25,772 nt of DNA. Source: a virus. This document shows positions 1 through 6,373 of this stretch, piece by piece. Location: positions 1 to 25,772 of the IMG/VR virus record IMGVR_UViG_3300037808_001105; one strand, written 5' to 3'. The notes under the pieces were generated by a model, which worked only from the letters and a program-made list of their open reading frames with translations, had not been told where the DNA came from and did not search any database. Position 1 is the stretch's first letter. Every line of letters begins with the position of its first letter. Both the position numbers and the translations under genes were made by a program.

Positions 1-1
1 G

Positions 2-757
2 TACAATGGCCTCGGAAATATACTTATCAAAACAATTAATGAACATGGGTCATGGACTTTTGACTATCCTGAATTTAGATATACTGAAAAAGCAAACACT
101 GTAGTGTATAATTATGCGGATGGGGGTATGCCAAGTTCATTAGGTTGGAGAAATAATTATAGACCTAATATGAGACTTGGATTTGGTGGGGGTGGTGGAG
201 CATTACCAATTGTTTTGACTTCTTTTACAGGAGAAGCCACAGAAAATAATACAGTAAATTTAAGTTGGGAGGTATTATCACAAGTAAATAATGATTATTT
301 TACTATTGAAAGAAGTTTAAATTGTAGGAAATGGGAGGTTGTAGGTAAAATAGAGGGAGCAGGAAATAATAATACGGGAATGAGTTATAATTTATTAGAT
401 AGTAACCCTCATAGAGGGTTATCTTATTATAGATTGTCACAAACGGACTATGACGGAAGATATGAAATATTTGATCCTATATCTGTTGAAGTGAGTGAAT
501 ATAATACCGTTGGTTTAAATATTATACCCAACCCTGCTATTGATTATATACAACTAGAATTAGTTTACCCCTATGACCACCCCATTAATCATGATGTGAA
601 GATTTATAATTCTCAAGGAAAGGAAGTTTATGATATGTTTTATATGGGAGAGTTGGAGAATTTTTCTATTAATATTAAAAAACTCAAACCGGGGTATTAT
701 GTTGTTAATACTAAAAGCGATAATAATAAAGGAACAGGTAAATTTATTAAAGAATGA
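2..757 (+). CDS. Secreted protein with T9SS type A C-terminal sorting domain (5' end outside window)
   Basis: The reading frame is open from base 2 without a stop, so this is the 3' part of a longer gene; a GTG at 104 could be called a start but nothing supports it. After a glycine-rich linker (GFGGGGGALPIVL) comes a domain common just before T9SS signals in Bacteroidota, with the pattern NLSWEV...NNDYFTIERS...W...G...YYRLSQTDYDGRYE. The last ~80 residues fit the type A sorting domain (Por_Secre_tail/TIGR04183): IIPNPAIDYIQLE, VKIYNSQGKEVYD, INIKKLKPGYYVV and a basic GKFIKE end. In known systems this domain directs Sec-exported cargo through the outer membrane and is then removed or linked to surface LPS. 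What the N-terminal part does cannot be seen. The stop codon overlaps the next gene's ATG, so the two are probably co-translated. The family call is strong; the role in a phage is inference. Confidence 0.85.
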   Translation, partial: YNGLGNILIKTINEHGSWTFDYPEFRYTEKANTVVYNYADGGMPSSLGWRNNYRPNMRLGFGGGGGALPIVLTSFTGEATENNTVNLSWEVLSQVNNDYFTIERSLNCRKWEVVGKIEGAGNNNTGMSYNLLDSNPHRGLSYYRLSQTDYDGRYEIFDPISVEVSEYNTVGLNIIPNPAIDYIQLELVYPYDHPINHDVKIYNSQGKEVYDMFYMGELENFSINIKKLKPGYYVVNTKSDNNKGTGKFIKE

Positions 758-1137
758 TGTTAATAAGAGAAGAATCAACTACCCCTTATGTAAAATTGGA
801 TAAGGAAAATTGCACATTAACTATTAAAGGCAAATCATACCCAGAACACCCCACTATATTTTATACTCCTATATTAAATGAGTTGAAAGATTGTATATCC
901 TCTCTAGGAGATGTTGGTATTACTGTTAATCTGGCACTAGAAATAATGAATTCAGTTTCTACTAAGTATATTTACAACATAATATCAAATATAAATAAAT
1001 CCTCAGACAAAATCAAAATTAATTGGTATTATGAGGAGGATGATCAAGATATGGAGGAAGAAGGGCAACAACTTACAACAACATTTAAAAATATAAAAGT
1101 TAAACTAATTCCTACGGAAGATATAAGAAATTTATAG
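754..1137 (+). CDS. SiaC-like regulatory phosphoprotein (DUF1987 family)
   Basis: A 127-residue protein matching the whole length of the SiaC/DUF1987 family: TPYVKLD near residues 10-16, GKSYPEHPTIFYTPIL at 26-41, and the very characteristic WYYEEDDQDMEEEGQ at 91-105. In Pseudomonas aeruginosa SiaC is switched by the kinase SiaB and phosphatase SiaA and, when unphosphorylated, activates the diguanylate cyclase SiaD. The phosphorylated Thr of that family lies in a conserved loop of the form NTSS(S/T)K; here the loop reads NSVSTK (66-71), so Ser replaces Thr but a phosphorylatable residue remains. No kinase, phosphatase or cyclase partner is in the window, so it would have to act on host partners. 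ATG at 754 overlaps the upstream TGA (ATGA); a second in-frame ATG follows directly. Family assignment is confident, its function in a phage is unknown. Confidence 0.88.
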   Translation: MMLIREESTTPYVKLDKENCTLTIKGKSYPEHPTIFYTPILNELKDCISSLGDVGITVNLALEIMNSVSTKYIYNIISNINKSSDKIKINWYYEEDDQDMEEEGQQLTTTFKNIKVKLIPTEDIRNL

Positions 1138-1150
1138 AAAATGCGCAGGG

Positions 1151-1182
1151 AATTTGGAGAAGCAAAAAACAGTTCGTATATT
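1151..1182 (+). repeat. Direct repeat copy 1 (promoter-bearing element)
   Basis: This 32-base stretch matches 3875-3906 at 27 of 32 positions, including TTGGAGAA and the block GTTCGTATATT. Both copies sit between a stop codon and the next gene of a new transcription block, so the repeat is best explained as a duplicated or convergently kept promoter. Confidence 0.7.
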
Positions 1183-1184
1183 GG
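1153..1184 (+). promoter_or_regulatory. Bacteroidota-type promoter P1
   Basis: TTTG at 1153-1156 and TATATTGG at 1177-1184, separated by 20 bases, fit the Bacteroidota vegetative promoter (TTTG near -33, TAnnTTTG near -7). It lies about 25 bases before the ATG at 1210. A near-identical copy stands at 3877-3908. Transcription would start near 1190 and read the membrane protein and the three secreted proteins. Confidence 0.6.
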
Positions 1185-1209
1185 CGTATAAATTAAAAAA
1201 ATATAAATT

Positions 1210-1398
1210 ATGAGTTATGTATTGGTGTATGTGTTAATTGGAGTGTTATTAAGTTTTATTTTTGATGTATTAAACGAATTTGTTTTACATCCGGAAGATA
1301 AGATAAAATTTGATTGGGGAATGAGAATTATTAATGCTGTTATATGGCCCTATGTTTTAGGGGCGTTTATTAATTGTTTTGTTAATCACAATAGATAA
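1210..1398 (+). CDS. Small membrane protein, two predicted TM segments
   Basis: A 62-residue protein with a hydrophobic stretch at about residues 3-24 (YVLVYVLIGVLLSFIF) and a second at about 40-57 (IINAVIWPYVLGAFINCFV), separated by a charged loop (HPEDKIKFDWGMR). It is the first gene after promoter P1 and its TAA is followed one base later by the ATG of a secreted protein, so the genes look like one operon. The family is not recognised. Size and two-helix layout would also fit a holin or anti-holin, but it is 5 kb from the endolysin and next to exported proteins, so a role in the envelope together with those proteins is equally possible. Confidence 0.65.
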   Translation: MSYVLVYVLIGVLLSFIFDVLNEFVLHPEDKIKFDWGMRIINAVIWPYVLGAFINCFVNHNR

Positions 1399-1399
1399 A

Positions 1400-2722
1400 A
1401 TGAGGAGATTATTTTTATTATTTACGTTATTAGTTCCCCTTATTATATATACCCAGGTGGGAAATGATGATTGTGCGAATGCCACTCCTTTAGGTAATCT
1501 ACCAAATCCCGTAAATTGTGGGAATGGTCCCAACGCAAATGGACAAGGAGCCCCAGTTACTTTCAATAATCTCACAAATATAAATTCATTAACAGAATTT
1601 CCCTATACAACATTAGTTAATTGCCAGGGTGGTGGAAATAATATGGCTTCTCCTGCTACTGATGTTTGGTATTCATTTGTAGCTACAGGGAATTCTCTAG
1701 ATATAACAATCAATGGAAATATCAATCAACCAAACATTGGTGTATGGACTGGAAATTGTGGTGCATTAATAGGATCTGGTTGTGATATTGGGGGTGGAGG
1801 AAACTTAAATACAACAGTAGCCCAAGTTGCTCCCGGACAAACCTATTATATTCAAATAAGTGGTGGGAATCCTGCTGATCAGGGCACATTTGATTTAACT
1901 CTACAAAACAATAATAGTTGTGATGACTGTTTATTATCATCAACAATGACTGTGGCACCCTTGCCCGTTAACGGAGTATATCAAGCGGGTACCAACGTTA
2001 CCTTTTGTTTTACAATAACAGAATGGTCTCAAGAAAATTCTAATTGGTTTCACGGTATTGTTCCAATAATGGGGGCAGGATGGGGACCTATAAATCCAAT
2101 AAGTGCTGCTAATACTTGTGATGGTGGTTCAGGAATATGGGCTTGGTTCAATGGAGTGAACACACCCAACGGTAATTCAAATGGGTTTTTCTTTGATGGG
2201 GATTTATTTCAATTTCCAAACGGAAATCCAACCGGAAATTATGGGGATAACTGTGATGGGAATGTCAATTGGGAATTCTGTTGGGAAGCCACTGCTGTAG
2301 CTTGCCCACCTGGCCAAGATGGTGATGATTTAAGTGTGTTTGTTGAAACATATGCAGATGGTGAGACTGGGAGTTGGACAAACATAGCCTGCCAAACAGA
2401 TCCTGTTTTTGCATTTGCTGCTAGTTTAACTTGCTGCCCACCACCAACAGAAGTTCATACTGATGAAACTTGTCTAGGAGAAGAAGATGGAACAATCACA
2501 ATAACAGGACAAGGAAGCGCACCATGGGATTATACATGGTTTGATCAAAACGGAAATACAATACAAACGTCAAATAACGTTAATGGAACAGATAATATGA
2601 CGGGGTTGGCTAATGGAATATATGATGTATCCGTTATAGATAATGATGGTTGCGCACAAACAATACAAATAACAATATTACCCGGGGGGCAAGCGTCCAC
2701 TGTAGGTATTTTTCACAATTAA
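1400..2722 (+). CDS. Secreted multidomain protein with SprB-like repeat and IFHN C-terminus
   Basis: Start is set at the ATG at 1400 rather than the TTG at 1379, because it begins a clean signal peptide (MRRLFLLFTLLVPLIIYTQ) and follows the upstream TAA by one base. The 440-residue product then has: GNDDCANATPL and a beta-sandwich of pre-peptidase C type (DVWYSFVATG ... PGQTYYIQISGG ... GTFDLTL, about 87-168); a Cys- and aromatic-rich domain typical of large Bacteroidota surface proteins (TFCFTITEW ... WEFCWEATAVACPPG ... YADGETGSW ... CC, about 175-345); and one repeat resembling SprB repeats (DETCLGEEDGTITITG ... GLANGIYDVSVIDNDGCAQT, about 353-430). It ends GIFHN, as does the next product. 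There is no recognisable T9SS sorting domain. The many cysteines, absent from virion proteins nearby, suggest extracellular disulfides. Probable role: surface-displayed adhesin-like or receptor-interfering protein (inference). Confidence 0.82.
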   Translation: MRRLFLLFTLLVPLIIYTQVGNDDCANATPLGNLPNPVNCGNGPNANGQGAPVTFNNLTNINSLTEFPYTTLVNCQGGGNNMASPATDVWYSFVATGNSLDITINGNINQPNIGVWTGNCGALIGSGCDIGGGGNLNTTVAQVAPGQTYYIQISGGNPADQGTFDLTLQNNNSCDDCLLSSTMTVAPLPVNGVYQAGTNVTFCFTITEWSQENSNWFHGIVPIMGAGWGPINPISAANTCDGGSGIWAWFNGVNTPNGNSNGFFFDGDLFQFPNGNPTGNYGDNCDGNVNWEFCWEATAVACPPGQDGDDLSVFVETYADGETGSWTNIACQTDPVFAFAASLTCCPPPTEVHTDETCLGEEDGTITITGQGSAPWDYTWFDQNGNTIQTSNNVNGTDNMTGLANGIYDVSVIDNDGCAQTIQITILPGGQASTVGIFHN

Positions 2723-2747
2723 TAACTAACAAATAAAAACAAAACAA

Positions 2748-3293
2748 ATGAAAAAACTATTAATTTTACTCGGAGTATTAATTTCTTCTACAGCATTCAG
2801 TCAAATCACAACAAGCCCAGATACAGTATGTGTAGGTGCCGTTGGTGAAAATTATTGGGTAACCCCAACAGCGGGTTCAACTTATGGTTGGACAGTAAAC
2901 GGAGGGGGTGGTACCATTACTTCAGGCCAAGGAACAGATGCTATAACAATTGATTGGGGTAACAATCCTGGTCTATTTCCATTAGCAATTGAAGTTATAG
3001 AAACTAATGTAAACGGTTGTACAGATACAGTGGAGTTGGATATTTTTATCTTACTACCAACGTTTAACCAGATTGGTCCTTTTTGTGAGGGAGATCCATG
3101 TGTAGCATTAATCGGTACACCTGCAGGTGGAACTTGGACAGGTACTGGGGTAACACCAGTAGCGGGGGGTTATGAATTTTGTCCAAACGCATCAGGTACA
3201 TTTAACTTAACTTATACAGTAGGTGGATGTTCAATAGTAATGCAAGTAGTAGTTAATCCATTACCAGTAATAGGGCCTATCTTCCATAACTAG
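2748..3293 (+). CDS. Secreted two-domain Ig/PKD-like protein with IFHN C-terminus
   Basis: A 181-residue protein with a typical Bacteroidota signal peptide (MKKLLILLGVLISSTAFSQ). Residues ~20-100 form a PKD-like domain (DTVCVGAVGENYWV, STYGWTVNGGGG, DAITIDWG, NGCTDTVELDI), closely paralleled in the following gene. Residues ~100-175 form a second small beta domain with CEGDPC, GGTWTGTGV and YTVGGCS. It ends PIFHN, the same last four residues as the upstream secreted protein despite little similarity before them. No T9SS sorting domain is seen. A 25-base A-rich gap separates it from the upstream gene, and its TAG stop overlaps the GTG start of the next. Function unknown; likely part of a surface assembly with its two neighbours. 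Confidence 0.8.
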   Translation: MKKLLILLGVLISSTAFSQITTSPDTVCVGAVGENYWVTPTAGSTYGWTVNGGGGTITSGQGTDAITIDWGNNPGLFPLAIEVIETNVNGCTDTVELDIFILLPTFNQIGPFCEGDPCVALIGTPAGGTWTGTGVTPVAGGYEFCPNASGTFNLTYTVGGCSIVMQVVVNPLPVIGPIFHN

Positions 3294-3865
3294 TGAGGAG
3301 ACTATTAACCATATTATTTTTACTGCCCTGTTTTGTTTTTTCTCAACAGTCGATAGAGGTATGCACTGAAAATCAAGCATACCTCCAAGATTATTGGGTT
3401 GCTAATGGGGATAATCAATACTTTTGGAGTGTTGAAGGTGGTGTAATAGAAGCCAACAATGGTAATTCTATAACAGTTAATTGGCTCAACGTCCCCTATG
3501 AACAATATTTAATAACAGTTTATGTTATTAGTAATGCGGGGTGTGAAGGAGACACTGCTAATCTGTGGGTTGATATTGATGAATGTTCATTTAATGGATT
3601 ATATGTTCCTAACGCATTTACCCCTAATGGTGATGGAGAAAATGATAATTTTATAGCAATAGGTGAAAATATTGATAAATTAGAATTATTTATTTTTAAT
3701 AGGTGGGGAGAGTTAATTTACCAAACATATTATGGGGAACCATGGGATGGTAAAATGAATAACGTAGATTGTCAGATAGATGTTTATGTTTGGATGATAA
3801 ACTATAAATTTACAGATGATAATTTTTATAAGACTGAACATGGTCATGTTACTTTAGTAAGGTAA
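3293..3865 (+). CDS. Secreted protein with T9SS type B (CHU_C) sorting domain
   Basis: The GTG start at 3293 shares a base with the upstream TAG (TAGTG), and it is the only start that keeps the signal peptide (MRRLLTILFLLPCFVFSQ). Residues 20-96 are a PKD-like domain parallel to the preceding product (YFWSVEGGVIEANNG, SITVNW, NAGCEGDTANLWVDI). Residues ~100-190 match the gliding-motility-associated type B sorting domain (TIGR04131/CHU_C): YVPNAFTPNGDGENDNF at 104-120, FNRWGELIY at 135-143, WDGK at 151-154, DVYVWMINYKF at 163-173 and the terminal GHVTLVR. In Flavobacterium johnsoniae, type B domains send SprB and other cargo through T9SS with SprF/PorP-type partners. At 190 residues this is close to a minimal cargo: signal, one Ig-like domain, sorting domain. 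Confidence 0.88.
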   Translation: MRRLLTILFLLPCFVFSQQSIEVCTENQAYLQDYWVANGDNQYFWSVEGGVIEANNGNSITVNWLNVPYEQYLITVYVISNAGCEGDTANLWVDIDECSFNGLYVPNAFTPNGDGENDNFIAIGENIDKLELFIFNRWGELIYQTYYGEPWDGKMNNVDCQIDVYVWMINYKFTDDNFYKTEHGHVTLVR

Positions 3866-3874
3866 TTGTAAAAA

Positions 3875-3906
3875 AACTTGGAGAACCAAAATATGGTTCG
3901 TATATT
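3875..3906 (+). repeat. Direct repeat copy 2 (promoter-bearing element)
   Basis: Second copy of the 32-base element at 1151-1182, with 27 of 32 bases identical. Mismatches fall mainly in the spacer, while the TTG and TATATT boxes are kept, as expected of a promoter. Confidence 0.7.
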
Positions 3907-3908
3907 AT
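3877..3908 (+). promoter_or_regulatory. Bacteroidota-type promoter P2
   Basis: CTTG at 3877-3880 and TATATTAT at 3901-3908 with 20 bases between TTG and TA, the same spacing as P1. The arms TTGG/CCAA and AACCA/TGGTT inside it could form small alternative hairpins. If transcription starts about 6 bases past the -7 box (near 3914), the ATG at 3909 is upstream of the transcript, which favours the in-frame ATG at 3924 for the next gene. Confidence 0.6.
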
Positions 3909-3923
3909 ATGAAAATAAATGTT

Positions 3924-4151
3924 ATGAGTAGACACGTAAAAGAATTAAAAGAACAAAAAGAAGCAGTTTATGGCTGTGACGATTATGGATATTTTTATCT
4001 ATTATTTGATGATAAGAATGGGATTCCCGAAGATGATTTTTTGATAGAGAAACAGGGCAGTGTTCCTAAAGAGGATTTCGTAAAATTTCTAAAAGAAATA
4101 GGTGCAGACCCTAAACACATTTCACTAGCAAGGAGAGAAAAACAATTTTAA
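3924..4151 (+). CDS. Small hypothetical protein, first gene after promoter P2
   Basis: A 75-residue soluble protein beginning MSRHVKELKEQKEAVYG; an in-frame ATG at 3909 would add five residues, but it lies inside or before the presumed transcription start of P2. The body has an aromatic/acidic patch (YGCDDYGYFYLLFDDKNG) and a lysine-rich helix-like end (PKEDFVKFLKEIGADPKHI). It ends one base before the ATG of the HExxH-VWA protein, so the two are probably co-expressed. I do not recognise a family; an accessory or adaptor of the downstream protein is only a guess. Confidence 0.6.
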   Translation: MSRHVKELKEQKEAVYGCDDYGYFYLLFDDKNGIPEDDFLIEKQGSVPKEDFVKFLKEIGADPKHISLARREKQF

Positions 4152-4152
4152 C

Positions 4153-5856
4153 ATGGATAAGATACATTCAGCTTATTGGTTCAAGGATATTGGGCAGGTC
4201 GAGGACCTGTCCCTCTTTGATTATGCTTCTATTCAAAATAGTATCTCTAATTTTGTTAAGATAATAACAGAGAGGGATGATATTAAGGTAGAATTTGCTT
4301 CCTCAAGTGAAGAGGGGGGTAAATCAACAAAAGATACAATTACAATCTCTTCCCAAATATATAAGGAAAACATTGACAGCATTGTGGGTTTAACTTTACA
4401 CGAAGCATCCCATATTTTACTTACAGACTTTGATTTTAAAAAAGAATACATTCAAGGAGGAAATAACAACAAGAACTTCCATTCGATATTAAATTGGATA
4501 GAAGACAGACGCATAGATCATTATATATTAAGTAGTATCGCAGGTTATCGCGGTTATTACGCTAAATTATACGATAAATATTTCAATAATCTGAAGGTAA
4601 AGACTCAAATAGAACATTCTAAAAATAGGGACTCTAAGAACATTCATTGTTGGATTTTTCACTTAATTAATATGGTCTCTAAACATAGAGATGTAAAGGC
4701 ATTAAAGGGTTTGGATAAACTTTATAAGTTAATTGATTTAAAGAATATAAATAGACTTAAGTCAACTCAAGATGCTTACGAATTGGCTTTAGATGTATGG
4801 GATTTTATAAATGATAGGATTGAGGGGGATATTTACGAACACCTTCCCATCCTTGAGGATCAAGACGATTTTGTAAATGGAAACGTTAAAAAGAAACCTA
4901 TTCCTTCTAAGAAAAAGTCACTTATCGAACAAATAAGTAAATTAAATATTAAAGATTTAAAAAGGTCTAGTTTATTAGATAATGTAAAACCTAAAGATAA
5001 AAAGCTAAAAGATGATTTTCTTCACAACTTTTTACACCCAACCCAACTCCCATCAAATGAGATACCAATAAAAGAGGGTATTGTTATGGGTAAAAAATTA
5101 GCCTCAAAACTACAATTTAGAAACTTAGATCAAAAAGTAACTTACCATAACCAAAAGAAAGGCAAAATTGACCCAAAGAACCTCTATAAGGCTACTTTCG
5201 ATGATTTGATTTTCAAACAGGACTTCATTAAAGAACATAAAAAGACTCACATACATTTATCTATTGATGGGAGTGGAAGTATGTGTATGTACGGAAAGGA
5301 TTATAAGACTCTAAAGTTAAGTGCTTGTATGGCTACAATAGCATGTTTAATACCCGATATTAGGGTTTCTATAAGTGTTAGGAAGATAAAAACTAATAGT
5401 AGAAAGAGAGATGCGAATATAGTTCTCGCCAGAAAGCCAATAACAATAATTATGTTTGATTCTCTAACAGACGATATTAAAGATATTTCTAAATTGGGAC
5501 ATATTGACTTTAAAGATTTAACTCCAGAAGGGTTATGTTTTGATAGTATTAAGAAATATATGGAAATAAACCCAATAAATCAGGAGAAGATAGTTTTTGT
5601 AAATATATCAGATGGTTTTCCTTCGGCTATGTTGGATACTGTTAAAGAAAAAGTTGAAGAAGTTACGAGGAAAAAAATAAATGAATTTAAAAGAGAAGGG
5701 GTTGATGTACTAAGTTATTTTGTAGAAAGTGGTTCTACTTTAAAAGCAACTAAGGGTCTTAAAACATTTAAAAGAATGTATGGAAATACAAGTGAAACTT
5801 TAAACGTAGATAATTTTTCGAAAATATTAAGAGATATAAATAAACAATTAAAATAA
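4153..5856 (+). CDS. CobT-like protein: HExxH metallopeptidase-like N-terminus plus VWA domain
   Basis: The 567-residue product has an N-terminal zinc-peptidase-like signature, TLHEASHILL (H83-E84-x-x-H87), followed by IEDRRIDHY (E117/D118 as possible third ligand). A lysine-rich linker (~240-300) leads to a C-terminal von Willebrand factor A domain with a full MIDAS: DGSGS (D372, S374, S376), TPEG (T457) and ISDG (D487). This layout is that of the CobT-like/DUF2201-type VWA proteins, which normally work with a MoxR- or CobS-type AAA+ ATPase; T4-like cyanophages often carry a CobS homologue. No ATPase gene is in the window, so the partner would be upstream, elsewhere in the phage, or from the host. 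Its substrate in phages is unknown, and cobalamin synthesis is not implied. The stop overlaps the next ATG (TAATG). Confidence 0.8.
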   Translation: MDKIHSAYWFKDIGQVEDLSLFDYASIQNSISNFVKIITERDDIKVEFASSSEEGGKSTKDTITISSQIYKENIDSIVGLTLHEASHILLTDFDFKKEYIQGGNNNKNFHSILNWIEDRRIDHYILSSIAGYRGYYAKLYDKYFNNLKVKTQIEHSKNRDSKNIHCWIFHLINMVSKHRDVKALKGLDKLYKLIDLKNINRLKSTQDAYELALDVWDFINDRIEGDIYEHLPILEDQDDFVNGNVKKKPIPSKKKSLIEQISKLNIKDLKRSSLLDNVKPKDKKLKDDFLHNFLHPTQLPSNEIPIKEGIVMGKKLASKLQFRNLDQKVTYHNQKKGKIDPKNLYKATFDDLIFKQDFIKEHKKTHIHLSIDGSGSMCMYGKDYKTLKLSACMATIACLIPDIRVSISVRKIKTNSRKRDANIVLARKPITIIMFDSLTDDIKDISKLGHIDFKDLTPEGLCFDSIKKYMEINPINQEKIVFVNISDGFPSAMLDTVKEKVEEVTRKKINEFKREGVDVLSYFVESGSTLKATKGLKTFKRMYGNTSETLNVDNFSKILRDINKQLK

Positions 5857-6134
5857 TGGCAAAAAGAGGTAGACCAAAATCAGAACCCAAAGAAGAAGTA
5901 ACAAAATACACCCAAGTGGTTAAACACGATGATGGTGCAGTAACTACCTGGTATTGGGATAAATCAATTAGACCCTTTAATGAGGGGCCTATCAAAACAG
6001 TAACTAAGTGGCCTAAGGGTTATTTAGATTTTGAACAGATGCAAGAATTACTCCCAAGAACAAAAAGGAAATATATGTTAGATGATGGGAGAATAGTGGG
6101 ATATGCGAGAGCTAAAGCACTAGGATTTATATAG
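5856..6134 (+). CDS. Small basic protein with AT-hook-like N-terminus
   Basis: A 92-residue protein whose start, MAKRGRPKSEPK, holds the RGRP core of an AT-hook, a minor-groove binder of AT-rich DNA. The rest is mixed alpha/beta with several tryptophans and aromatics (TTWYWDKSI, VTKWPKGYLDFEQMQELLP) and ends with a basic segment (RTKRKYMLDDGRIVGYARAKALGFI). The ATG overlaps the TAA of the VWA gene. DNA binding is suggested only by the hook motif; no family is recognised. Confidence 0.6.
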   Translation: MAKRGRPKSEPKEEVTKYTQVVKHDDGAVTTWYWDKSIRPFNEGPIKTVTKWPKGYLDFEQMQELLPRTKRKYMLDDGRIVGYARAKALGFI

Positions 6135-6158
6135 TATCGTATTTTTTTACTATTTGGG

Positions 6159-6175
6159 TATATTTAATAATAAAC
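6159..6175 (+). promoter_or_regulatory. Recurring ATATTTA motif before 6185 (late-promoter candidate)
   Basis: TATATTTAATAATAAAC lies 26 bases before the ATG at 6185 in a 50-base gap. It belongs to the family of ATATTTAt/a motifs also seen at 7256, 8621, 11253, 15096 and 25254. Confidence 0.3.
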
Positions 6176-6184
6176 TATATATTT

Positions 6185-6373
6185 ATGGAAGAACAAGAAC
6201 TATATGATGAATTAGAATTTATCAAGGACGAAATGAAGAATGGTGAAATAGATGTAGAAGCCGCCACTAAGAAACTTGAAGAAGTTTTAATTCAAATTGA
6301 AGAATTAATAGAAAGTAAATTAGATAATCTTAACGGAGATTACGACCAAATGGACTTATATGAAGACAATTAA
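6185..6373 (+). CDS. Small acidic coiled-coil protein
   Basis: A 62-residue, strongly acidic, almost wholly helical protein (EEQELYDELEFIKDEMKNG, KKLEEVLIQIEELIESKLD) with heptad-like hydrophobic spacing. Its last 14 bases overlap the start of the endolysin gene in another frame, so translation of the two is probably linked. No family recognised. It could be a chaperone-like or regulatory partner of the endolysin, but only the overlap supports that. Confidence 0.6.
   Translation: MEEQELYDELEFIKDEMKNGEIDVEAATKKLEEVLIQIEELIESKLDNLNGDYDQMDLYEDN

Noticed and set aside
403-421. Perfect 8-bp inverted repeat TAACCCTC-ATA-GAGGGTTA
   Set aside because: Inside the coding region of the T9SS cargo gene with no T-run after it; not a credible terminator.
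1210-1398. Calling the two-TM protein a holin
   Set aside because: Only size and hydrophobicity support it; it is far from the endolysin and lies in the secreted-protein operon.
1-3900. Contig chimera of host and phage DNA
   Set aside because: Secreted genes share strand, base composition and tight spacing with the phage genes, and the P1 and P2 elements link the two regions; still, read-level checks would be decisive.
4153-5856. Calling this cobaltochelatase (cobalamin synthesis)
   Set aside because: VWA plus HExxH resemblance does not imply chelatase activity, and no chelatase large subunit is present.
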